From assembly GCF_035634895.1 (NCBI RefSeq), contig NZ_DASQCC010000085.1:31376-95375 (forward strand): DNA of 64,000 nucleotides. The letters run 5' to 3'. A program made the translations under genes and the position numbers. The first letter of the stretch is position 1, and each line of letters starts with the position of its first letter. The notes under the pieces are model-generated. The model was not told the DNA's origin, did no database searches, and saw nothing but the letters and a program-made list of their open reading frames with translations. Origin of the DNA: Actinophytocola sp035634895 (GTDB lineage: Bacteria; Actinomycetota; Actinomycetes; Mycobacteriales; Pseudonocardiaceae). Below are positions 25,853-33,426 of the stretch, one piece after another.

Positions 25853-26857
25853 ATGCTGATCGGTGAGGTGGCCCGCCGCTCGGGCGTGAGCACCCGGATG
25901 CTCCGGCACTACGACTCGCTCGGGCTGGTGCGGCCGACGGGCCGCACCGTGGGTGGCTACCGCGAGTACTCCGCCGAGGACATTCGTCGGATCTTCCACG
26001 TGGAGAGCCTGCGGTCCCTGGGGCTGTCGCTCCGCGACATCGGCCGCGCGCTGGAGGATCCCGCCTTCGCGCCGGCCGAACTGGTCGGCGACCTCATCCG
26101 CCGGACCGAGGACCGGCTGAGGCGGGAACAGGAGCTGCTCGACCGGCTCCGCGCGGTCGACGCCTCGTCGCCGTTCGGCTGGCAGGAGGTCCTGCGCGTC
26201 GTCGAGCTCCTGCGCGGGCTGAGCTCGCCGAGCGCCGCTCGCCGGCAGCAGGCCGTCCTGGCCCCGGCCGAGGACGTGCCGGTGCCCACCGAGCTGCTGG
26301 CCGAGGCGGTCCTCGCCGAGTCCGATCCGAACGTCGCCGGCGCCCTGCGATGGGCCCTCGCACGGGCGGGCGGCGACGGCGTGGCGAGCCTGGCGGCCGG
26401 CCTGGCCGCGGCGAACGTGGAGACCAGGCGGCGTGCGGTCCTGGCACTGGCCGAGATCGCCGGCGACGAGGCGACCGCGGTGCTCGCCGGCGCGCTCGGA
26501 GACCCGGACCCGGCCGTACGCGGGCCCGCCGCCCTGGCCGCGGGCACCCGCGGCGTGCCCGCGGCCGTGCCTACGCTCGTCGGCATGGTGGTCGAGGGCA
26601 CGAACGACGTCGAGGCGGCCGAGGTCCTCGGCGCACTGGCACAGGACCTCGCCGCCGCGGACCGGATCACGACCGCACTGGGCGACGAGCTGGCCGCGCA
26701 CCCCGCGGACCCGGCGGTGCGGATCCGCCTGACCCAGGCCCTGGTCGAGCTGCCCGCGCCGCTGGCGGAGGACCTCCTGCGCCGGCTGACCCACGACGAC
26801 GACCGGGCCGTCGCCGCCATCGCCTCGGCGCTCGTGACCGCCAGATCGCGACAGTGA
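25853..26857 (+). CDS. MerR-family regulator with C-terminal HEAT repeats
   Basis: A 334-residue protein. Residues 1-70 are a MerR winged helix (LIGEVARRSGVSTRMLRHYDSLGLV...GGYREYSAEDIRRI), then a coiled-coil dimer helix, and from about residue 130 a run of HEAT-like repeats (VAGALRWALARAGG, TRRRAVLALAEIAGDEATAVLAGALGDP, VRGPAALAAGT). HEAT repeats replace the usual small effector domain, suggesting a protein or large-ligand signal. The MerR-type promoter upstream of the operon implies autoregulation. Confidence 0.9.
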   Translation: MLIGEVARRSGVSTRMLRHYDSLGLVRPTGRTVGGYREYSAEDIRRIFHVESLRSLGLSLRDIGRALEDPAFAPAELVGDLIRRTEDRLRREQELLDRLRAVDASSPFGWQEVLRVVELLRGLSSPSAARRQQAVLAPAEDVPVPTELLAEAVLAESDPNVAGALRWALARAGGDGVASLAAGLAAANVETRRRAVLALAEIAGDEATAVLAGALGDPDPAVRGPAALAAGTRGVPAAVPTLVGMVVEGTNDVEAAEVLGALAQDLAAADRITTALGDELAAHPADPAVRIRLTQALVELPAPLAEDLLRRLTHDDDRAVAAIASALVTARSRQ

Positions 26858-26881
26858 ACCGGCACGTCGGTGCACTGTCGC
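26848..26881 (+). terminator. hairpin across the MerR stop codon
   Basis: GCGACAGTG (26848-26856) and CACTGTCGC (26873-26881) are perfect 9-bp arms with a 16-base loop that includes the end of the stop codon. No T-tract follows. It probably ends the HEAT/MerR transcript. Confidence 0.55.
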
Positions 26882-26962
26882 ACGTGAGAACAGCGGTGTG
26901 GCGCCGGACGGTTCCGCCAAACGGACCTCGTCGGCGGGTCCGCTCTGGCAGGATCGACTGCC

Positions 26963-28321
26963 GTGCCGCTTCCCACGCCGCCCGGGCCGGCGAACTTCGT
27001 CCGCACGATGCTGACCTACCCGAAGGCGCCGCTGGCGTACCTCACCAACGTGGTGGACACCTACGGCGACGTCACGTCGTTTCGCCTGGCCACCACCAGG
27101 GTCACGCTCCTACGCCACCCGCACCACATCCGGCGGGTGCTACAACAGAAGTCGGCGGTCTACACCCGCGACTCCATGGCGTACAGGATGACCCGCAACC
27201 TGTTCGGCCGCGGGCTCGCGACCGTCGAGGGTGGCGCGGAGTGGCGGTCGATGCGGCGGATGATGCAGCCGTCGTTCCACTACCAGCGGGTCGCGTCGAT
27301 GACCGAGCACATGCTCGCCGTGATCCGGGAACGCCTCGCGCACTGGGACGAGCTGGCCGCGGGCGGCGCGGTCATCGACACCGCGCAGGAGATGCGCGGC
27401 CTGACGCTGCGGATCGTCGCGCGGGCCCTGTTCGCGCTCGAGGAAGGTGAGGTGGTCGACCGGTTCGCGGCCGCCATCGACACGGTCGACCACGAGATCG
27501 GCGAGTGGGTGCGGTTCCCGCTGGTGCCGATGTCGGTCCCGACGGCCGGGCATCGGCGTTACCACGCGAGCAGCGCGATCGTCGAGGAGATCATCGACTA
27601 CGTGATCATGCAGCACCTGACCGACCAGGTGGACCGTGGTGACCTGCTGTCGATGCTGATCATGACGAAGGACGAGGAGACCGGCGCCGGCCTGACCGAC
27701 GAGCAGCTGCGCGACCAGGTCATGATCATGCTGTGGGCCGGCCACGAGACCAGCGCCAACGTGCTTACCTGGACGTGGTACCGGCTCGGCATGCACCCCG
27801 AGATCCAGCAGCGGGTGCTGCGCGAGGTCGACGGCGAGCTGGAGGGCAGGCCACCGGCGCTCGCCGACTGCAGCAAGCTGACCTACACCCGCTCCGTGCT
27901 CGACGAGGCGATGCGGATGTACCCGCAGGCGTGGCTGGGGTCGCGGCGCGCGATGGAGGACGACGAGATCGGCGGCTTCCGCGTCCCGGCCGGCACGGAG
28001 ATCTTCTTCAGCTCCTACCACGCACACCGGCACCCGGAGTTCTGGGACGAGCCGGAGGAGTTCCGCCCGGGGCGCTTCACCGCCGAGGAGGTCGCGAAAC
28101 GCGACCGCAGCGCGTACTTCCCGTTCGGCTCCGGCCCACACCTGTGTATCGGCAACCAGTTCGCGTTGACCGAGATGCTGCTCGTCATCGCCAGCACCAT
28201 GCAGCGGTACCGCATCGAGCTGACGTCCCAGGAGCCGGTCGAGCCGCGGCCGCTGCTGACCCTGGGCGCGGACAGGCCGATCCGCGTGCGCCTGGTACCC
28301 CGTGGCCGGCCGGCCGGCTGA
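26963..28321 (+). CDS. cytochrome P450 (second copy, outside the polyketide operon)
   Basis: A 452-residue P450 with GTG start. Motifs are WAGHETSANVLTW (I helix), DEAMR (ExxR), and the haem loop FGSGPHLCIG with Cys395. It belongs to the same broad CYP4/CYP102-like bacterial class as the P450 at 310-1680 but is clearly a separate lineage. It stands alone, ending in a shared hairpin with a convergent TetR gene. No redox partner is adjacent. Substrate unknown; fatty-acid or terpenoid hydroxylation is typical of the class. Confidence 0.92.
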   Translation: MPLPTPPGPANFVRTMLTYPKAPLAYLTNVVDTYGDVTSFRLATTRVTLLRHPHHIRRVLQQKSAVYTRDSMAYRMTRNLFGRGLATVEGGAEWRSMRRMMQPSFHYQRVASMTEHMLAVIRERLAHWDELAAGGAVIDTAQEMRGLTLRIVARALFALEEGEVVDRFAAAIDTVDHEIGEWVRFPLVPMSVPTAGHRRYHASSAIVEEIIDYVIMQHLTDQVDRGDLLSMLIMTKDEETGAGLTDEQLRDQVMIMLWAGHETSANVLTWTWYRLGMHPEIQQRVLREVDGELEGRPPALADCSKLTYTRSVLDEAMRMYPQAWLGSRRAMEDDEIGGFRVPAGTEIFFSSYHAHRHPEFWDEPEEFRPGRFTAEEVAKRDRSAYFPFGSGPHLCIGNQFALTEMLLVIASTMQRYRIELTSQEPVEPRPLLTLGADRPIRVRLVPRGRPAG

Positions 28322-28366
28322 CCGTGCCCACCGGCGGCCGGCTCACCCTCAGCCGGTGGGCACGGT
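28321..28366. terminator. bidirectional hairpin between P450 and TetR genes
   Basis: ACCGTGCCCACCGGC (28321-28335) pairs perfectly with GCCGGTGGGCACGGT (28352-28366), a 15-bp stem with a 16-base loop. The right arm overlaps the last codons of the convergent TetR gene. Confidence 0.75.
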
Positions 28367-29209
28367 CAGCGACGCCATCGCGCGGTGGACCGCGTCGACG
28401 CGCTCCGCGTCCCAGGTGACCGTGGGGTCCGGCTCCAGGAACGACGACGCGATGCCGGCCAGGCTCAGCGCCGGTAGGGACCACTCCGCCGGCTCCGTCG
28501 CGCCGAAGGGCCGGGCCTCGGTCCGCTCGGCCGCTATGTCCGGTGTGGACAGTCCCATCAGGATCAGGCCGCGGAGCGCGGCGCTGGCCATGGTCGCCAC
28601 CGTGGCGAAGGTGGCGCCGCACTCCGGGCGCAGGCGGTAGCCGAACAGGCCGGTCAGGTTTCGCCAGGACGCGGCCACCCGGTCGACGAACCCCTGCTCG
28701 GACTGTCGGAGGATCTCCTGGACCTGGTCCCGCAGCTCGCCGTCGGCGAGGCTGAGGAACGTCGCGTGCAGGGCCAGGTAGGTCCGCCACTGGGCAGATC
28801 CGTACAGGGCCTCGAAGTCCGTGAGCGCGGCCCGGCGGACCAGCTCGACGAGCAGGCCGTGGCGTCCTTCGGGGGACGCGAGGTCCTCGGTCCGCTCGGC
28901 GACCACCCGCTGGATGAGGCCGACGATCGCGTCGTTGGCCGCGGCGTCCGGGATCGCCGCCTTCGCCAGCTCGGTCACCACGTCGCTGAAGAACAGGTCC
29001 TTGTACGGCCAGTGCCGGTAGACCGCGCTGCGCGCCACCCCGGCCTCCCGGATCACGTCCTCCAGGCTGAGGTGGTCGAGGCTCACCGTCAGGCCGGTGC
29101 GGTTGATCATCTCCAGCGCGGCCGACAGCATCCGCTCGGCCGTCTCCTGGTCGGACAGCCGGCGAGCGCGACGACCCAACCCGGTCGGCCCAGGCACGGA
29201 ACCGGCCAC
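28349..29209 (-). CDS. TetR-family regulator, long form
   Basis: A 286-residue regulator. The GTG at 29209 is chosen because GAGGAGG lies about 9 bp upstream; the frame is open to 29248. The HTH is LSLEDVIREAGVARSAVYRHWPYKDLF after ETAERMLSAALEMI. The ligand domain is longer than the usual ~120 residues. It is divergent from the F420-type reductase/YceI operon and may control it. Confidence 0.88.
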   Translation of the reverse strand: MAGSVPGPTGLGRRARRLSDQETAERMLSAALEMINRTGLTVSLDHLSLEDVIREAGVARSAVYRHWPYKDLFFSDVVTELAKAAIPDAAANDAIVGLIQRVVAERTEDLASPEGRHGLLVELVRRAALTDFEALYGSAQWRTYLALHATFLSLADGELRDQVQEILRQSEQGFVDRVAASWRNLTGLFGYRLRPECGATFATVATMASAALRGLILMGLSTPDIAAERTEARPFGATEPAEWSLPALSLAGIASSFLEPDPTVTWDAERVDAVHRAMASLTVPTG

Positions 29210-29252
29210 GCGGACCACCTCCTCGGGACTTAGGACTCTATGTCTCAAGTTT

Positions 29253-29272
29253 CGAATCTCGGATCCTTCGAG
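29253..29272. promoter_or_regulatory. possible TetR operator
   Basis: TCGAA-N10-TTCGA forms an inverted repeat in the short region between the divergent TetR gene (start 29209) and the reductase gene (start 29302). It is short, so only a candidate. Confidence 0.35.
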
Positions 29273-29301
29273 TGTAGGGAACCACGAGTCGAGGAGGCGA
29301 G

Positions 29302-29811
29302 ATGTGGCCGTACTCAGCGGAACGGTTGCGGGCGATGTACGCGGGTGGCCGGGCGGGACCCGCCGCGCGCGGGTTCGCCCGGTTCTGGTCGGTGGTGTTC
29401 GCGCTGGGGTTGCAGCCCCGGCGATGGGTCACCCTGGAGGTGCGTGGCCGCCGCTCCGGCCGGACACGCGCGTTCCCGCTCGGCATGGCCGACTGGCACG
29501 ACCACTGGTACCTGGTGCCGATGCTCGGCGAGCGGAGCAACTGGGTCGGCAACGTCCGCGCCGCGCACGGCCGGGCCGTCCTGTTTCGCGGCCGGCGCCG
29601 GCCCTGCCAGCTGACCGAAATCCCGGTGGCCGAACGGGCACCGATCCTGCGGCGCTACCTCGCCACCGTGCCCGGCGCGCGCCCGCACATCCCGGTCGAC
29701 CGGCACGCGCCACTGGCCGACTTCGCCGCCATCGCGGCGCACTACCCGGTCTTCCGGGTCGATCCCCCCGCCGCCGACCGGCGGCACCTCACCGAGGAGG
29801 CCTCGACGTGA
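29302..29811 (+). CDS. Ddn-like F420-dependent nitroreductase/quinone reductase family protein
   Basis: A 169-residue split-barrel protein of the deazaflavin-dependent reductase family. The family pattern is visible in VTLEVRGRRSGRTRAFPLGMADWHDHWYLVPMLGERSNWVGNVRAAHG. Family members use F420H2 to reduce quinones or nitro-compounds. The GTGA overlap couples it to the YceI-like gene. The divergent TetR gene probably regulates the pair. Confidence 0.85.
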   Translation: MWPYSAERLRAMYAGGRAGPAARGFARFWSVVFALGLQPRRWVTLEVRGRRSGRTRAFPLGMADWHDHWYLVPMLGERSNWVGNVRAAHGRAVLFRGRRRPCQLTEIPVAERAPILRRYLATVPGARPHIPVDRHAPLADFAAIAAHYPVFRVDPPAADRRHLTEEAST

Positions 29812-30533
29812 ACACCGACACGACCACGAACCCCGCCGCGCCCGTCCCACGGCACCGCCGGCGCCACTGGCTTCGCTGGACGCTCATCGCCCTCGGCGCC
29901 GTCATCGTGCTCGTCGTGGTGGCGGTCCAGGTCTACGTCTCGAACGCGCCGGTTCCCGCGCCCCTCGCACTGCCCGCGGCGGCCGGGCGACCCACCGGTC
30001 CGCTCGCCGGCACCTGGGCGGTCACCGACGGCTCCGCGGCCGGACTCCGCATCAGGCAGACCGTCCTGTTCGCCAGCGGCGACGTCGTGCAACGCACGCA
30101 CTCCGTGACAGGACGGGTGACCACCACCGCGACCACGATCCCCACCGCGACCTTCACCGTCGACCTCACCGCACTCACCGACGACGGCTCGCCGGACGGG
30201 CGGAGGACGCCACAGGTGGCGATCAGCCTCGACACCCGCCACCACCCCGACGCCACCATCACCCTCACCGAGCCGCTGGACCTCGACCCGGCCATCGAAT
30301 CCGGGACCGCCGTCACGACGACCGCACGGGCCGAGCTGACCCTGCGCGGCCGAACCCACCCCGTGACCATCGCGCTCACCGCCCACCGCGACGGCGCCCT
30401 GCTCCGCGCGGCGGGCTCGTTACCCGTCGCGTTCACCGACTGGGACATTCCCAACCCGGAGGGGTACGGACCACTCGGCTCCCTCGCCGACCACGGCACC
30501 GCCGAGTTCCTCCTGGTCCTCGAGCGGAACTGA
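29808..30533 (+). CDS. membrane-anchored YceI-like lipocalin-fold protein
   Basis: A 241-residue protein with a basic N-terminus, one transmembrane helix (LIALGAVIVLVVVAVQVYV) and a YceI-type beta-barrel domain outside the membrane (GTWAVTDGSAAGLRIRQTV, FTVDLTALTDDG, VTTTARAELTLRGRTHPVTIAL, FTDWDIPNPEG). YceI proteins bind polyisoprenoids or other amphiphiles. Pairing with a Ddn-like quinone reductase suggests handling of isoprenoid quinones or similar lipids, by inference. Confidence 0.85.
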   Translation: MNTDTTTNPAAPVPRHRRRHWLRWTLIALGAVIVLVVVAVQVYVSNAPVPAPLALPAAAGRPTGPLAGTWAVTDGSAAGLRIRQTVLFASGDVVQRTHSVTGRVTTTATTIPTATFTVDLTALTDDGSPDGRRTPQVAISLDTRHHPDATITLTEPLDLDPAIESGTAVTTTARAELTLRGRTHPVTIALTAHRDGALLRAAGSLPVAFTDWDIPNPEGYGPLGSLADHGTAEFLLVLERN

Positions 30534-30642
30534 CCGACAGGCCCCGGGTCCTCGGTGTGGTCCGGTTCCGTCCCGCTCCGCCAGGACTCCGCACGACGTC
30601 GGCGGCGACCAGCACACCACGTCGTCCCGCCACCGACGGATC

Positions 30643-30681
30643 CCGCCCAGCCACCGGCCGACCGGGCCGGTGGCTGGGCGG
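30643..30681 (+). terminator. strong hairpin after the YceI gene
   Basis: A perfect 17-bp stem: CCGCCCAGCCACCGGCC (30643-30659) with its complement at 30665-30681 and a 5-base loop. It lies 110 bp past the YceI stop in a 257-bp space that has no other recognisable feature. Confidence 0.75.
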
Positions 30682-30790
30682 TCGCCGTGCGTGAGCAAGG
30701 GCCGGCCGCGGAGCATGGGTGAGCCACGCGCTCGGCGTGGCCAAGAACGTGCTCGGTGGCCTCGTCCACCGGCACGATCCGGCCCGGCAC

Positions 30791-31033
30791 TCACGCCCGT
30801 GTCGGGGGGTTGCCACGCAGGGTGGTGAGCCGGGTCCGGTACTCCTGCTCGTCGATCTCGCCGCGGGCGAAGCGTTCGGCCAGGATCTGTTGGGGCCTCG
30901 TGTCGCTCGGTGTGCGCTGGTCACCGACCAGATGGCGGACCAGCAACACGACGCCGGCGACCACCAGGGCCGTGACCAGGAACGTGAACGCGTAGCCCCA
31001 GCCGTTCATCCCGTGGTCGTACCAGGACATCAT
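30791..31033 (-). CDS. small membrane protein with SHOCT domain
   Basis: An 80-residue protein starting at ATG 31033 after GAGGAGG. It has one transmembrane helix (YAFTFLVTALVVAGVVLLV) and a C-terminal short helical SHOCT domain (QQILAERFARGEIDEQEYRTRLTTL). It is divergent from the pyridoxamine-oxidase-like gene, with a DevR-type site between them, and so may be the left edge of the dormancy island. Confidence 0.85.
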   Translation of the reverse strand: MMSWYDHGMNGWGYAFTFLVTALVVAGVVLLVRHLVGDQRTPSDTRPQQILAERFARGEIDEQEYRTRLTTLRGNPPTRA

Positions 31034-31091
31034 CGGGACCTCCTCGGGTTTCTCCGTGTCTTCACCGTCCTCGGCGCGTGTCCGCGGCGGT

Positions 31092-31107
31092 AGGGACCTC
31101 CGACCCC
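31092..31107. promoter_or_regulatory. DevR-box-like site (one mismatch)
   Basis: AGGGACCTCCGACCCC fits GGGAC-N4-GTCCC with one mismatch (GACCC). It lies between the divergent SHOCT and split-barrel genes, 77 bp before the latter's start. Confidence 0.5.
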
Positions 31108-31183
31108 GTATGCGGTGTCCGACTGCTCTACTCGCGGCCGGTCTCCCGCGCGGAGGGTGGTGACGGATGAGGAGGAGGACGTC

Positions 31184-31666
31184 ATGGTTGAGACACGGGC
31201 CCACGACGCCGTGACCACCGAGCAGGTCTGGCGGCGGCTCGCGAGGGCGACGTTCGCGGTCGTCAGCGAGGTCACCGCCACCGGTGCGCCACGGTCGAGC
31301 GGGGTGCTGTACTCCGTCGCGGGCCGGCGGCTGTACGTGGTGGTCGGCACCGACAGCTGGAAGGCACGTCACCTGCGGGCGAACGGGCGCGTCGCGGTGA
31401 CGGTGCCCGTGCGGCGTGGCGGTCTTCTCGCGTCACTGGCCCCGATTCCGCCGGCCACCATCAGCTTCCACGGCATGGCCACTGTTCGGGCGGGCGGCCA
31501 GGTGCCCGCCCGGTTGGCGTCGCTTGTGCCACCGGAGCGACGCGAGGAGTGCGCGCTCGTCGAGATCGTGCCGGAAGGCGAGTTCCTGTTGTACGGCATC
31601 GGGGTGTCGCTGCTCGGCATGCGGACGCCGGACACCGCGCGGGGCCGCGTCCCGGTGGGGGAGTGA
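31184..31666 (+). CDS. pyridoxamine 5'-phosphate oxidase-like split-barrel protein
   Basis: A 160-residue flavin-binding split-barrel protein. The ATG at 31184 has GAGGAGGAGG upstream; the frame is open earlier. Family features are RLARATFAVVSEVTATGAPRSSGVLYSVAGRRLYVVVGTDSWKARHLRANGRVAVTV. Similar small FMN/F420 proteins occur in the mycobacterial DosR regulon. The exact redox substrate is unknown. Confidence 0.82.
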   Translation: MVETRAHDAVTTEQVWRRLARATFAVVSEVTATGAPRSSGVLYSVAGRRLYVVVGTDSWKARHLRANGRVAVTVPVRRGGLLASLAPIPPATISFHGMATVRAGGQVPARLASLVPPERREECALVEIVPEGEFLLYGIGVSLLGMRTPDTARGRVPVGE

Positions 31667-31694
31667 GCTCCGCACGCGCAAGCCCGGCGTCGCC

Positions 31695-31737
31695 ACCGAC
31701 CGGGGGCTCGAGCTTGGCCGGAGCCCTCCCGGTCGGT
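31695..31737 (+). terminator. hairpin after the split-barrel gene
   Basis: ACCGACCGGG...GGCTC pairs with GAGCC..CCCGGTCGGT across 31695-31737, interrupted by a 2-base bulge. It lies between this gene and the convergent CBS-BON gene. Confidence 0.6.
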
Positions 31738-31836
31738 ACGCGGACGCCGGGGGTGGGCCCTCCGGTGTCCGCGTCGGCCTCAGGTGATGCCGAACCGCCA
31801 CCGGTGGATGCCCACCCCCGGCCCACCCGGCGTCTC

Positions 31837-32556
31837 TCACCGCACGCGCGGGGGCTGGGTGATGTCGACCGTCATGGCCTCGGGCATGCGGGTGTGGGTG
31901 TCGTCGTGGCGGTAGGTCATCGACACCGTGACGTCGACCACGCCGTCGATGTGACCGACCATGTCCTCGACCAGGGAGAGCTGGCTCCTCAGTTCGAGTT
32001 CGCCGGCGATGACGACCTCGCCCGCACGGACGTCGACGGTGACCGTGGCCGGGTTGACGGCCACGCCGATGCCGTGCTCGAAGACCCGTTCGACGATGTC
32101 GTGGCGGATGTCCTCGTCCTTGCGGAGGAACACGGTCAGCACGTCCCTGCGGCTGACGATGCCCACCAGCTTCCCGTCGTCGTCGACGACCGGGAGGCGC
32201 TTGACGCCGTGCTCGGTCATGGTGCGGGCGGCACCGGCCACAGTGCACCTGGCGCTGACGGTGATCGCCGGCGTGGTCATCAGCTGGCGGGCCGTTGTCG
32301 CGGACGCGCGGCGGTGGTTGACCCGGTCGCGCCACCAGTCCCACAGCGACCGGGAGTACTGGATCTCCTGTGTGCCCTGCTTGACCAGCAGGTCGCCCTC
32401 GGACACCACGCCCAGCCCGTGCCCGTCCGGGTCGACGACCGGAAGCGCGCTCACGTCCCGCTGGGACAGTATGCGTGCCACGTCCTTGAACGGCGTGTCC
32501 GCACGGACCGTGGCGACGTCCGTGCTCATTACGTTCCTGACCTTCTGGTGGCTCAT
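31837..32556 (-). CDS. CBS-pair protein with BON domain (1)
   Basis: A 239-residue protein; ATG 32556 has GAAGGAGG upstream. Two CBS motifs frame the protein (VRNVMSTDVATVRADTPFKDVARIL...ALPVVDPDG...GVVSEGDLL and LMTTPAITVSARCTVAGAARTM...RLPVVDDDGKLVGIVSRRDVL), then a BON domain at residues 150-225 (VTVDVRAGEVVIAGEL...VVDVTVSM). CBS pairs sense adenine nucleotides; BON may bind membranes. It is divergent from the HAF-repeat gene across a perfect DevR-type palindrome. Confidence 0.92.
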   Translation of the reverse strand: MSHQKVRNVMSTDVATVRADTPFKDVARILSQRDVSALPVVDPDGHGLGVVSEGDLLVKQGTQEIQYSRSLWDWWRDRVNHRRASATTARQLMTTPAITVSARCTVAGAARTMTEHGVKRLPVVDDDGKLVGIVSRRDVLTVFLRKDEDIRHDIVERVFEHGIGVAVNPATVTVDVRAGEVVIAGELELRSQLSLVEDMVGHIDGVVDVTVSMTYRHDDTHTRMPEAMTVDITQPPRVR

Positions 32557-32628
32557 CGAGACCTCCTTCGCCACCTACAGCCTGCGTTCACGGCGTCCGT
32601 GGCGCTGCGGTCCGTTGGCCCGGGATCG

Positions 32629-32646
32629 CAGGGACTTCCGTCCCTG
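32629..32646. promoter_or_regulatory. DevR box, perfect arms
   Basis: CAGGGAC-TTCC-GTCCCTG is a perfect 7-bp inverted repeat with a 4-base centre. It matches the core of the mycobacterial DosR/DevR site (GGGAC....GTCCC) and lies between the divergent CBS-BON and HAF-repeat genes, 73 and 52 bp from their starts. Confidence 0.8.
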
Positions 32647-32697
32647 TCTGCCCAGGGTGGCGTCGGCGAGGCTGGCGGGATGGACGAGGAGGCGGAG

Positions 32698-33423
32698 ATG
32701 AGTGGGTATCGGACCGTCCTGATGGTCGCGGCCGTCACCGCGCTGGCGGCGGCCGGGGCTCCCCACGCCGTCGCGGCACCGAACGAAGTGCCGGGATCGG
32801 TTGTGCTGCAAGGGGTTCCCGGCTCCCTGCGCACCCAGGCGGTGGACATCGACAACTACGGCGTGGTGCTCGGCACGTCCGACGGCACGCCGGTGCGCTG
32901 GGACCCGTTCAGCACGGCCACCAGCCAGGCGGTGGGCATCGACAACGCGGGAACGATCCTGGGCGTACGGGACGACCAGACCGTCAGCTGGAGCCGGCTG
33001 GGCCTCGGCAGCGTCACCGTGCTGCCACCGCCGCCCAACTTCACGTCGTACCGACCCGTCGAGCTGAACGACAGCGGTGTGCTCCTCGGCCAGGGCTCGA
33101 CGAACGAGATGATGGTGGATCACCCGATCCGGTGGGACAGTCACGGACGCGCGACCGTCCTTGGTGGCGGGTACAATTTCCACACCTGGGCGAGCGCGAT
33201 GAACAGCAGCGGCACCGTCGCCGGCACCTCCGACGATGGTTGGCACATGCCCAACGTCCCGCGGTACTCCGTGGCCGTGTTGTGGGACCGCGCCGGGACC
33301 GTGTCGTACCTCGGCGGGCCCGTCGGCGGTTGGAACACGGCGACCGGCATCAACGACAGTGGCGTCGTCTGCGTCGACAACGACGGGACGGACATGCACG
33401 CGGTCCTCTGGAACTGGCGGTAG
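32698..33423 (+). CDS. secreted HAF-repeat protein
   Basis: A 241-residue exported protein with signal peptide ending HAVAA. The mature part consists of about six repeats of the pattern xxINDxGxVxGxxxD...xxW (VDIDNYGVVLGTSDGTPVRW, VGIDNAGTILGVRDDQTVSW, VELNDSGVLLGQ, AMNSSGTVAGTSDDG, GINDSGVVCVDNDG), characteristic of HAF-type extracellular beta-propeller repeats. Function unknown. It sits 3 bp before the cation ATPase gene, so the two are probably co-transcribed from the DevR box. Confidence 0.8.
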   Translation: MSGYRTVLMVAAVTALAAAGAPHAVAAPNEVPGSVVLQGVPGSLRTQAVDIDNYGVVLGTSDGTPVRWDPFSTATSQAVGIDNAGTILGVRDDQTVSWSRLGLGSVTVLPPPPNFTSYRPVELNDSGVLLGQGSTNEMMVDHPIRWDSHGRATVLGGGYNFHTWASAMNSSGTVAGTSDDGWHMPNVPRYSVAVLWDRAGTVSYLGGPVGGWNTATGINDSGVVCVDNDGTDMHAVLWNWR

Positions 33424-33426
33424 CAC

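Noticed and set aside
25169..26857. HEAT-repeat proteins considered as AlkD-type DNA glycosylases linked to the polyketide operon
   Set aside because: The repeats look like generic HEAT/PBS-lyase units, one protein is a MerR regulator, no AlkD catalytic pattern was seen, and they are 13 kb from the operon.
26963..28321. Second P450 as part of the polyketide cluster
   Set aside because: It is 15 kb away, beyond unrelated membrane, esterase, methyltransferase and glycosidase genes, and has its own terminator and facing regulator.
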